From: Streptomyces sp. NBC_01481
GTDB taxonomy: Bacteria > Actinomycetota > Actinomycetes > Streptomycetales > Streptomycetaceae
DNA length: 64,000 nucleotides
Assembly: GCF_026339995.1 (NCBI RefSeq)
Contig: NZ_JAPEPT010000003.1
Coordinates: forward strand, 682,001-746,000
Reading direction: 5' to 3'
Shown: in pieces, positions 15,400-22,757 of the stretch
How positions within the stretch are numbered: the first letter of the stretch is position 1
How the letters are laid out: every line of letters begins with the position of its first letter
Position numbers and translations under genes: made by a program
The notes under the pieces: model-generated
Told to the model about the DNA's origin: nothing
Databases searched by the model: none
The model's input: the letters and a program-made list of their open reading frames with translations, nothing else

Positions 15400-17531
15400 G
15401 CGGCAGGCCGGGTCTGCAGAAGCCGGACCCCGCCGAACACAAGCCCGACCGGTCGGGCGGCGACCGGTCGGTGACCGTGGGCGGTGACAACCACGGCATC
15501 GTGAGCACCGGCGACAACGCGAACAACGTGCTCATCCTTCCCGCAGCGCGCCCCGCCGACAACTCGCTCGCAGGGAAGGCCAATCTGCTCGCGGACAGGG
15601 TCAGCGCCTTCCTGAAGCGTGAGGAGGAGCAGCAGCGGTTATGGGATCCGGCTCCGCTGCCTGTGCGCTGTCGACCGGCACCTGAGACGTTGACCGGCCG
15701 TCGGAACAGCATCCTCGACGTGTCGGCCGAGGCGGCGGCCACTCTCCCGCTGGACCTGACCGGTCCGCTGGAAAAGATCGCGGCTGTCTACGAGGGGACA
15801 AAGCCCGGCAGACTGATGGTGCTGGGCCGGGCGGGTTCGGGAAAGACCATCCTGGTCCGGCGTTTCGCAAGGGCCCGGCTGGAAGCTCGCACGCCAACCG
15901 GCGAAGCACCGGTACCGGTGATCTTCAGTTTAGGATCGTGGAATCCCACCACGACTCCACTGCGGGACTGGCTGATCGACCGGCTGGAGCGGGACCACCC
16001 CTTTCTGGCCGGGGCCGGCCCCGACGGATCGACGTGGGCCGCCGCGCTGGTCGGTGCCGACCGCGTGCTGGCGATCCTGGACGGGTTCGACGAGATCGCC
16101 GACGGCCTGCACGAGGCCGCGCTGCTGGACCTCAGGGCCACCACCGTGCCGCTGCTGATGACGAGTCGCCGCGCCGAACTCGAAGCCGCCGTCGGAACAA
16201 CCGCGCTCTTCGCCGGTATCGAACTGACCGACCTCACCCTCGACGACTCCGTCAACCACCTGCTGCACGCCACCAATACGCCCGCCTCCGACACGACCTC
16301 CTGCGACGGCACGGACACCACCACCCCGACCGGGTGGGAGTACGTCCTGAACACGGTGCGCCGTAACCCCGACAAACCGGCCTGCGCCAATCTGGCCGCC
16401 GTGCTGACCACCCCCCTGATGGTCACCCTCGCCCACACCGTCTACAAATCAGGCCGCGATCCGGTGAAGCTGCTGGAAATCGAGGAGTTCAGCACCCGAG
16501 GAGAACTTGAAGACCATCTTCTGGACAACTTCATCCCCACCGCCTACGACCGTTTTCTCAGCAACCGCCCCGCCGCGAAACGCCGACCCTGGCCCGCCGA
16601 ACGCGCCCGCCACTGGCTCGGCTACCTCGCCACACACCTGAAGAAACTCGACACACACGACATCGAATGGTGGCGACTGGGAACCGCCATGAGCCTTTCT
16701 TCGCGCATGCTCGTCTCAGGGGTCACGATCGGGCTCATGTCAGGGACCGTGCTCGGACTCGTCTACGGGCTCACGCGCGAATCACGAGAGGCATCGCTCA
16801 ACGTGCTTCTGAACGTGCTGGGGATCGGGCTGGTCTTTGGGCTCATGCACGGATTCGGGTCAAAACTCAAGGTCGGCGGAGCATTTGAACCGTCGCGCAT
16901 GCGCATACAGATCCGCGGCGGGACGAAGAGAGTAAAGGAGAGTTTCCTCCCCAGAATTCGGGGCGGACTCGCGGGCGGGCTGGTCTTCGGGGTCGTGTTC
17001 GGGCTCGGAATCGCGGTCTATGCGGGTCTCCTGGCCTACCCCTGGACCGTGATCGCCTCAGTGTTCGGGAACTGGCTCGTGGCCGGGCTCACGCTCGGAC
17101 TGGCGGTCGGGATCGTACTCGCGCTCGTGGCCGGGCTTGAGGCAGTCATCGAGACGAAATCCTCGGTCAGCCCGTTGGACCTGTTGAACACGAACCGCAC
17201 GACCGTGCTCGCCCAAATGCTCGCGGTCGGGCTGGCGCTCGGGCTCGGGTTCGGGATCGTCGTCGCGCTCCTGAACGGGTCCGCACTCGGGGTCACGAGC
17301 GGGCTCGCGGCCGGGCTCACGGTCGGGCTCGGGGTCGGCACGTTGACCGCTTGGGGCCGGTGGGTGGTCCTGGTCCGCGTCTGGCTCCCCCTGACAGGGC
17401 GGCTCCCGTGGGCGGTGAACGCCTTCCTGGACGACGCCTACCAGCGAGGCGTGCTGCGTCAGGTCGGCGCGGTCTACCAGTTCCGCCATGCGCGGCTGAG
17501 GGATCGCCTGGCCGAGGTCTACGAGCAGTAA
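15396..17531 (+). CDS. NACHT-type STAND ATPase with N-terminal amyloid-like motif and glycine-rich membrane region
   Basis: GTG 15396 overlaps the upstream stop and gives 711 residues. Order of parts: shared motif GGDRSVTVGGDNHGIVSTGD (about 21-40); linker; nucleotide domain with Walker A GRAGSGKT (about 144-151), Walker B AILDGFDEIAD (about 226-236) and sensor-like LLMTSRRAEL; helical region; a glycine/valine/leucine-rich membrane region of several spans (about 425-670); and a final AVYQFRHARLRDRLAEVY typical of actinomycete NACHT proteins. Two TTA leucine codons, at 15639-15641 (residue 82) and 15930-15932 (residue 179), suggest bldA-dependent translation. Likely an NLR-like sensor that oligomerises on activation. 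The membrane part could anchor it or form a pore; neither is shown. Confidence 0.85.
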   Translation: MSGRPGLQKPDPAEHKPDRSGGDRSVTVGGDNHGIVSTGDNANNVLILPAARPADNSLAGKANLLADRVSAFLKREEEQQRLWDPAPLPVRCRPAPETLTGRRNSILDVSAEAAATLPLDLTGPLEKIAAVYEGTKPGRLMVLGRAGSGKTILVRRFARARLEARTPTGEAPVPVIFSLGSWNPTTTPLRDWLIDRLERDHPFLAGAGPDGSTWAAALVGADRVLAILDGFDEIADGLHEAALLDLRATTVPLLMTSRRAELEAAVGTTALFAGIELTDLTLDDSVNHLLHATNTPASDTTSCDGTDTTTPTGWEYVLNTVRRNPDKPACANLAAVLTTPLMVTLAHTVYKSGRDPVKLLEIEEFSTRGELEDHLLDNFIPTAYDRFLSNRPAAKRRPWPAERARHWLGYLATHLKKLDTHDIEWWRLGTAMSLSSRMLVSGVTIGLMSGTVLGLVYGLTRESREASLNVLLNVLGIGLVFGLMHGFGSKLKVGGAFEPSRMRIQIRGGTKRVKESFLPRIRGGLAGGLVFGVVFGLGIAVYAGLLAYPWTVIASVFGNWLVAGLTLGLAVGIVLALVAGLEAVIETKSSVSPLDLLNTNRTTVLAQMLAVGLALGLGFGIVVALLNGSALGVTSGLAAGLTVGLGVGTLTAWGRWVVLVRVWLPLTGRLPWAVNAFLDDAYQRGVLRQVGAVYQFRHARLRDRLAEVYEQ
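17040..17345 (+). repeat. Low-complexity hexamer-rich DNA encoding the membrane region
   Basis: GGGCTC, GCGCTC, GGACTG and related six-base words recur in phase through the end of the NACHT membrane region, encoding alternating Gly-Leu and Ala-Leu pairs. This suggests expansion by slippage. It is part of the coding sequence, not a separate element. Confidence 0.5.
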
Positions 17532-17540
17532 AGATCAAGC

Positions 17541-17834
17541 TCAACGCATCGACGCCACGGCCCACTCCGACACGAGTGCCACCGCGACCCCGACCCCCAG
17601 CACCGCGGTGGCCACCCGCGTACGCCCCTGGCGGCTGAGCACCAGCGCGCTGCCCGAGAGGATCAGCGCGATGCCGTAGAAGCCCATGGTCAGCACCGAG
17701 TGCGTGCTGCCCAGCCGCAGCACGAGCGTGACACCCACGGCGATCATGATGACCGCGGAGAGAGCTATCCGTACATGACGCGCCTGGCGTGGTGTGAGCC
17801 CCTGCCGCTCCGGGCTCGAATTGGCTTCTGACAT
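17541..17834 (-). CDS. Small membrane protein with three predicted spans
   Basis: A 97-residue protein from ATG 17834. A polar N-terminus (MSEANSSPERQGLTPRQARH) is followed by three hydrophobic stretches (ALSAVIMIAVGVTLVL, MGFYGIALILSGSALVL, VATAVLGVGVAVALVSEWAV). No family recognised. It is convergent with the NACHT gene, only 9 bp apart and with no terminator between them, so read-through antisense is possible. Confidence 0.65.
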   Translation of the reverse strand: MSEANSSPERQGLTPRQARHVRIALSAVIMIAVGVTLVLRLGSTHSVLTMGFYGIALILSGSALVLSRQGRTRVATAVLGVGVAVALVSEWAVASMR

Positions 17835-17906
17835 GCATCAAAGCCTATGCGGTCCCGGGGGCTTTCGGGCTGCCGGGGCTGATCTTCCGTGCGCCCCTGC
17901 ATCGGC

Positions 17907-18362
17907 TCAGGCGCTGCGCGCGCCGCCCACACCGGCTGTCCATCGGGGAGCGGTTCCGGTGAGCTGGCACACCATCAGATAGAGGGGGATCGGCGGGGTG
18001 TACGGGCTGGTGTCGTCGGGCCGGCGGATCAGCTGGGGATTCACCGCCGGTACGTACGCGCCGCGGGCGTAGTGCGACGGCAGCGGCCAGGTCAGCTCCA
18101 GGTCCGAGCCGGCCGGCACGATCCACCACCACCAGTCGGTGTCGGCGAAGACGCAGCCGCAGCGCGGCAGTCCGCCCAGCAGCCGGAAGCCGTGGCGCGC
18201 GGGAAAGCCCACGGCGTCACAGCCCAGATGGGCCGAGAGCGTGGGCGGAAGGTCGAGCCGGGTCAACGGGGTCTCGGTGCGGACGGTGCCGCGGCGGGCG
18301 TTCCCGGAGCACCTCCGGGAGAAGCTCCGGAAGAACAGGAGCGTCGCCAGGCTTTTCAGCAT
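17907..18362 (-). CDS. Conserved actinomycete protein coupled to the RsbW-like kinase
   Basis: ATG 18362 overlaps the stop of the upstream ATP-binding protein (ATGCTGA), giving 151 residues. The sequence has a hydrophobic, basic N-terminus (MLKSLATLLFFRSFSRR), an aromatic patch ADTDWWWWIVPAGSDLELTW and the tail LYLMVCQLTGTAPRW. I recognise it only as a protein often found after RsbW-like ATPases in Streptomyces; its function is not known to me. Overlapping start and stop imply translational coupling. Confidence 0.7.
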   Translation of the reverse strand: MLKSLATLLFFRSFSRRCSGNARRGTVRTETPLTRLDLPPTLSAHLGCDAVGFPARHGFRLLGGLPRCGCVFADTDWWWWIVPAGSDLELTWPLPSHYARGAYVPAVNPQLIRRPDDTSPYTPPIPLYLMVCQLTGTAPRWTAGVGGARSA

Positions 18363-18877
18363 GGCCTCTGCGGATCGTGCGGAATGCCGCTTTCCCGGGA
18401 CGTGCGGGCGTGCGGAATGCCGCTCTCCCGGGACGTGCGGGCGTGCGGCAGCTCCGCCCAGACAAGACGGCCGGGGCCGTGCTGCGAGTCGTACGCCCCC
18501 CAGGCGCTGCTGACGGCCTCGACCAGCAGAAGGCCGCGCCCGCGTTCCTCTTCGAGGGTGTGGCACACGTGCGGGCCGGCGGGGGACGACCCCTGGTCCT
18601 GCACGGTGATACGCAGGCGCTCGGCGTCGTTGAGGAGTTCGCAGACCACCAGTTGGCCGTCGGTGTGCACGACCGCGTTGGTGACCAGTTCGGACACGAC
18701 GAGCATCGCCGTGTCGTGAACGTCCCCGCCTATGCCCCAGAAGTGCAGCCGCTCGCGCGCGAGTCTTCGCGCTCTCGCGACGAATTCGACGCGCGCCGGA
18801 AGCTCGAAGCCGTACCGGTGGTGGTCGGCCCCCGAGCACGGGTCCACGAGCGGGGCGGTGAGCGCGTCACGGTTCAC
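18356..18877 (-). CDS. RsbW-like ATP-binding regulatory protein
   Basis: A 173-residue anti-sigma-factor-type ATPase (HATPase_c_2). The N box is SELVTNAVVHTDG and the G box GRGLLLVEAVSSAWG; an N-terminal helix RARRLARERLHFWG precedes them. The C-terminal tail is an oddity: HARTSRESGIP is repeated twice in tandem (33-bp DNA repeat), which adds about 22 residues. With the divergent WhiJ-like regulator and DUF397 gene it forms the trio known from the whiJ and abaA regions of Streptomyces, linked to control of development. Confidence 0.88.
   Translation of the reverse strand: MNRDALTAPLVDPCSGADHHRYGFELPARVEFVARARRLARERLHFWGIGGDVHDTAMLVVSELVTNAVVHTDGQLVVCELLNDAERLRITVQDQGSSPAGPHVCHTLEEERGRGLLLVEAVSSAWGAYDSQHGPGRLVWAELPHARTSRESGIPHARTSRESGIPHDPQRPC
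18377..18442. repeat. Tandem 33-bp repeat inside the RsbW-like gene
   Basis: Two copies at 18377-18409 and 18410-18442 differ at one base (TTTCCC versus CTCTCC region). Each encodes HARTSRESGIP on the minus strand. A six-base start of a third copy follows at 18443. Confidence 0.8.
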
Positions 18878-18915
18878 CCGACCACTCTCCCGCTGTAATG
18901 GTCAGCTTGGCAAGG

Positions 18916-18940
18916 CCCACTTTGAAATATTCAGAGTGGG
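18916..18940. promoter_or_regulatory. 25-bp near-perfect palindrome, candidate WhiJ-type operator
   Basis: CCCACT (18916-18921) mirrors AGTGGG (18935-18940), and the inner TGAA / TTCA arms also match; ten of twelve pairs are complementary around an AT-rich centre. A second ATATTCA half follows at about 18942. It lies 39 bp from the RsbW-like gene start and 62 bp from the XRE gene start, in an AT-rich pocket of a GC-rich genome. Confidence 0.6.
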
Positions 18941-19001
18941 CATATTCATCCTTGCGGGAGCGTGGCACACTGCACGCAACAGCACGTGGGGAGGTCTCGA
19001 A

Positions 19002-19862
19002 GTGAGTGAACCGCGGTCCGCCCCCACGGTGGGCCAGGTCGTTCTCGGCAAGCGCTTGCAGGATCTGCGGGAGCGGGCCGGACTCAGGCGCGAGGAAGCG
19101 GCAAAGGTCCTTCGCGTGGCCGCAGGCACCATCCGCCGGATGGAAACCGCCGAGGTCGCGCTGAAGATCCCCTATGTCCAGCTGCTGCTGAACGCCTACG
19201 GGATCACTGACGACGAGGCCCGGGGTTTCATCGAGCTCGCCGAGGAGGCCAACAAGCCCGGCTGGTGGCAGCGCTTTCACGACGTTCTGCCCGGCTGGTT
19301 CAGCATGTACGTGAGTCTGGAGGGTGCCGCCGCCCTCATCCGGACCTACGAGCCGCACTTCGTGCCCGGTCTGCTGCAGACGGAGGACTACGCCCGGGCG
19401 ATCATGATCGGCGGAGCCGTCGGGCAGACCGACCCGGCCGACATCGAGCGCCATGTGGCGCTGCGGATGGAACGCCAGGCTCTGCTCACCCGACCCGACG
19501 CACCCAAGTTCTGGGTGATCATGGACGAGACGGTCTTCCGCCGGCCCGTCGGTGGCCCCGGCGTCATGCGAGCGCAGATCGACAAGCTGCTCGAATGGTC
19601 CCGGCTGCCCCATATCACCCTGCAGATCGCGGAGTTCGCGACCGGACATCACCCCGGCACCTACGGGCCGTTCGTCCTCTTCCGGTTCGCCGTCCCCGAG
19701 CTCCCGGACATGGTCTACAGCGAGTACCTCACCGGCGCCGTCTACCTGGACGCCCGCCCCGAGGTCGCCTCGCATCTGGAGGTTCTGGACCGCATGGCGG
19801 CTCAGGCCGCGACTGCGCAACGCACGAAGGAGATTCTCAAGGATCTCCGCAAGGAGTTGTAA
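19002..19862 (+). CDS. WhiJ/AbaA-like XRE regulator with DUF5753
   Basis: GTG 19002, after GGGGAGG, gives 286 residues. The N-terminal HTH (residues about 12-70) reads LGKRLQDLRERAGLRREEAA then VAAGTIRRMETAEV. The DUF5753 domain follows (about 95-280): FSMYVSLEGAAALIRTYEP, VPGLLQTEDYARAI and GTYGPFVLFRF. These are the standard markers of the large Streptomyces family that includes WhiJ and AbaA-OrfA. The stop overlaps the DUF397 start (TAATG). It probably binds the palindrome at 18916-18940 and is antagonised or assisted by the DUF397 partner. Confidence 0.93.
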   Translation: MSEPRSAPTVGQVVLGKRLQDLRERAGLRREEAAKVLRVAAGTIRRMETAEVALKIPYVQLLLNAYGITDDEARGFIELAEEANKPGWWQRFHDVLPGWFSMYVSLEGAAALIRTYEPHFVPGLLQTEDYARAIMIGGAVGQTDPADIERHVALRMERQALLTRPDAPKFWVIMDETVFRRPVGGPGVMRAQIDKLLEWSRLPHITLQIAEFATGHHPGTYGPFVLFRFAVPELPDMVYSEYLTGAVYLDARPEVASHLEVLDRMAAQAATAQRTKEILKDLRKEL

Positions 19863-20101
19863 TGAATCACCACATATACAACGGGATGCCGGCGGCCGAA
19901 CTGGGCGAAGAGGGCTGGCACAAGCCGTGGAGCGGCGGCAACGGCGGCAACTGCTTCGAGACGATGAAGCTGGCCGACGGCCGGGTCGCGGTGCGTCAGT
20001 CCGCCGACCCGGACGGCCCCGCCCTCATCTACACCTCCAACGAAATGGAGGCGTTCATCCAGGGGGCCAAGTCCGGGAAGGCGGACTTCCTGCTCACCTG
20101 A
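19862..20101 (+). CDS. DUF397 small regulatory partner
   Basis: A 79-residue DUF397 protein, translationally coupled to the XRE gene. The diagnostic pattern is HKPWSGGNGGNCFETMKLADGRVAVRQSADPDGPALIYTSNE in outline: W-S-x-G-N-G-G-N-C, then V-A-V-R-Q-S and P-A-L-I-Y. DUF397 proteins accompany WhiJ-like regulators and are thought to modulate them. No signal peptide or membrane span. Confidence 0.93.
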   Translation: MNHHIYNGMPAAELGEEGWHKPWSGGNGGNCFETMKLADGRVAVRQSADPDGPALIYTSNEMEAFIQGAKSGKADFLLT

Positions 20102-20129
20102 CGGCTCGGCCGTCGGCTCGGGTGCCGGC

Positions 20130-22034
20130 TCAGCCCTTCGCGGCCCCCGGCGGGAGCAGCGTCGCGAGGAACGTCTTCGGCGGCGAGACATTGCCTGCCG
20201 CGTCGATCGTCCGGTACTCGATCGTGTGGGTCCCGTAGTCGGGTGTGGCGTCGTCCCACGGCACCGCGCGCGTACGGCCGAGCTTGCCGAAGACGAGACT
20301 GTCGATGACCGTGCCGCCTGGGGTGAAGCGGTACGGCGCGTCCGCGTCCGTCGGCCAGCCGTAGTAGGTCTGCCAGCCGTCCCCGTCGACCCGGAACTGC
20401 GAGACCACGGAGCCGTCCTGGTCGTCGCGGGCCGTCAGCTTCATCGTGAACGGGCCGTCGTAGACGTACTCAACGGGCCTGCCCGGCCGGTGCACGATGC
20501 GCAGCGGCTCGGAGAGTGTGTACGCTCCGGCCGCAGGTGCCGCATCGACCGTCCAGGTCAGCGACGTCTTCGTACCCGCGATACGAGCACTGAGGCTGTG
20601 GGTGCCGGGAGACAGTCGCAGTGCGCCCAGATCGAGATCGCGGTCGTTGCCCGGATTGGCCACCGGCCGCCCGTCGAGCGTCCAGCGCACGGAGTGCGTG
20701 CGGTCGGCGGGGTGCGTGGTGTCCGCGTACACGACCGAGGCCGAGCCCACCGGGGCCGCGGTGTCGGTGTGACCGGTGAAGGCGGCCGCGACCGGCTCCC
20801 GCGGGGTCGTGACCTCCGTGTCCACACTCCAGGAGACCGTGCGGGTCAGCGCGGCGGACGCGCGGATCGCGGGGTCCCGTACGAACGGCGTCGGGTCGGT
20901 GACGGTGGCCGTCAAGGAGTGGGCGCCGCGCGGGAGTTGGAGCCTTCGCAGATCCACCGTCCGGGCATCGCCGACCGCACGCAGCGGACGGCCGTCCAGC
21001 CGCCATACGACATCGAGCTCACCGCCCACCGGATGCAGGGTGTCCACCCACACCGTCCGGTCGTCGCCGATCGGGGCGCTGTTCGGGGTGTGGTCCTGGA
21101 CGAGACTGACCTTGGCGGAGATCTTCTGGGTCATCACCTCGCGCCCGACCTGGTCGAAGGCGTACCCGAGGGTCTTCATGATCGAGTGCTTGCTGGGTCG
21201 CCAGACGCCCTTGGTGCTGTACATTCCGCCCTCGAACCGGCCGATGACCCCGCCCGATTCGCTCTTCTCTCCCAGCCAGCGCCACCACTTGGCCCGCCGC
21301 TGCTTCATCTGCTCCTCGGTGAGCAGGGTGTGATGGGCGGACGACGGCTCACCGCCTTCGTACGCCGCTCCGGGGACGCCTCGCGCGTAGTAGTCGTACT
21401 CGTCCTGGAGACTGCCCAGCGAGTGGCCGATCTCGTGCGGGGTGATCAGCGAGGAGAGCGCGTTGCCGCCGGACGCGGTGGCGAAGGTGCCGCCCGCGCC
21501 GCCGTAGGTCTCGCTGTTGGCGAGCGCCACGATCTGCCGGTTGGCGCTCGCCGACCCGGGGACGAGATCGGCGAGAGCGGACGCCGATGTGCTGTCGACG
21601 GTCAGTAGGCGCTGCACGCTGCCGGGGTTGCAGCCGCCCCAGAAGCCCATGCCCAGCGCGGTGTTGCGGCGCGGCGAGTCCAGACCGGGGTCGCAGTCCA
21701 CGCCGGAATCGGCCGAAGGGACCTCCACGGCCGAGACGTTGACGTAGGAGCGGTACGAGGCGAAGGGCTCGGTGGACCAGAGCACATTGAGGTGCTTGTC
21801 GACGTCGGCGCGGAACTTGGGGAGCTCGGCGGCGGTGTAGCCGTCGCCGAGAACGATGATGTTGAAGCGTTTGTCCGCGGGGCCGGTGGTCTGCACGGGC
21901 ACCACCGTGGCGGCTTCGGTCACGGGGCTGTCGGCCGCCGCCGATGGCGTGGCGGCCAGCAGTCCGCCGGCGAGCAGCGCGCCCGCGGTGGCGAGCGCGG
22001 CTGCTCTTCGTAAACGGGTACCGGGTGTGGTCAT
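20130..22034 (-). CDS. Secreted M64-family metallopeptidase
   Basis: ATG 22034 gives 634 residues with a clear signal peptide (basic TRLRRAA, hydrophobic core, cut after PSAAA near 34). The catalytic domain has the zinc motif HEIGHSLGSLQDEYD (about residue 207), as in IgA-peptidase M64 enzymes; two Ig-like domains (about 320-500) and a C-terminal beta domain follow. It probably degrades extracellular protein. Codon 8 is TTA (22011-22013), so translation may need bldA, fitting secretion during development. No good ribosome site is seen before the start. Confidence 0.87.
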   Translation of the reverse strand: MTTPGTRLRRAAALATAGALLAGGLLAATPSAAADSPVTEAATVVPVQTTGPADKRFNIIVLGDGYTAAELPKFRADVDKHLNVLWSTEPFASYRSYVNVSAVEVPSADSGVDCDPGLDSPRRNTALGMGFWGGCNPGSVQRLLTVDSTSASALADLVPGSASANRQIVALANSETYGGAGGTFATASGGNALSSLITPHEIGHSLGSLQDEYDYYARGVPGAAYEGGEPSSAHHTLLTEEQMKQRRAKWWRWLGEKSESGGVIGRFEGGMYSTKGVWRPSKHSIMKTLGYAFDQVGREVMTQKISAKVSLVQDHTPNSAPIGDDRTVWVDTLHPVGGELDVVWRLDGRPLRAVGDARTVDLRRLQLPRGAHSLTATVTDPTPFVRDPAIRASAALTRTVSWSVDTEVTTPREPVAAAFTGHTDTAAPVGSASVVYADTTHPADRTHSVRWTLDGRPVANPGNDRDLDLGALRLSPGTHSLSARIAGTKTSLTWTVDAAPAAGAYTLSEPLRIVHRPGRPVEYVYDGPFTMKLTARDDQDGSVVSQFRVDGDGWQTYYGWPTDADAPYRFTPGGTVIDSLVFGKLGRTRAVPWDDATPDYGTHTIEYRTIDAAGNVSPPKTFLATLLPPGAAKG

Positions 22035-22138
22035 GGGGCCGGAGCGTAGGGCGGTGCCCAACGGGCCGTAAAGACCGCAGAGTTGGCCATGCGCGCCATG
22101 TGGTTGCCGCCGATCCCGGGGGACCCATAGAGCCCTTG

Positions 22139-22690
22139 TCAGGCTCTACCTGGTGGGGCGTCAGTGTCATCCAAGGCAGCCCGTGCTGCCGCGGTGAACC
22201 TGCCGATGCGTTCGGAGACTCTGGTGACCTCAACAGCGTGGCGCTCCACAAACGAGACGTTGCGGTCTGGGGCGCCCGCGGAGTCGCGCCACGCGAGAAG
22301 AGTTGTGCGCATTGAGTGGAGCCCCGTGTGAACACTGCGGGCTGCCTGCTCCACCGGTTCCGGTCCCTCTACCGCCAGGCTGGCCCAAGCGGCCTGCACG
22401 ACATCCAGCTGTTCTTGGGCAACTCGGAGCCTGCGATCGGCTTCCGTCATGTCCGGGCTGTCGCCAATCAGCGCGCGTGCAGTGATTTTCAGCGCGCTGC
22501 GTGCTTCGTTGGCTGGAGCCAGAAAGGCACTGTATGCATCACGGCGCGCCTGCCTGCGCCACTGGGCATGCTCTACCTTCGCTTGGCTCTGCACCTGTTG
22601 GCGGGTCGACCAACCGGATATCGCAGATGCCGAGATGGTCCCGAGAACGCCCACCGTTGCCCCGAGCAGCACCGCAAGTCCCTGGTCCAC
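22139..22690 (-). CDS. Hypothetical membrane-anchored coiled-coil protein
   Basis: GTG 22690 gives 183 residues; upstream in-frame starts (22795 and 22846) would overlap the glycosyltransferase gene. One N-terminal membrane span (GLAVLLGATVGVLGTISASAI) is followed by a long charged helix region (QAKVEHAQWRRQARRDAYSA through ERIGRFTAAARAAL). GC content at third positions is lower than in neighbours, which suggests recent arrival. No family recognised. Confidence 0.6.
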   Translation of the reverse strand: MDQGLAVLLGATVGVLGTISASAISGWSTRQQVQSQAKVEHAQWRRQARRDAYSAFLAPANEARSALKITARALIGDSPDMTEADRRLRVAQEQLDVVQAAWASLAVEGPEPVEQAARSVHTGLHSMRTTLLAWRDSAGAPDRNVSFVERHAVEVTRVSERIGRFTAAARAALDDTDAPPGRA

Positions 22691-22757
22691 AAGGAGGATT
22701 GTGCACTGGACGAATCCTTTGCGGATCCAATTCGACCAACAGATCGTCGCGGTGAGG

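Noticed and set aside
18363..18839. Longer start for the protein at 17907
   Set aside because: The longer frame runs antisense-like through the RsbW-like gene; ATG 18362 with the ATGCTGA overlap is much better supported.
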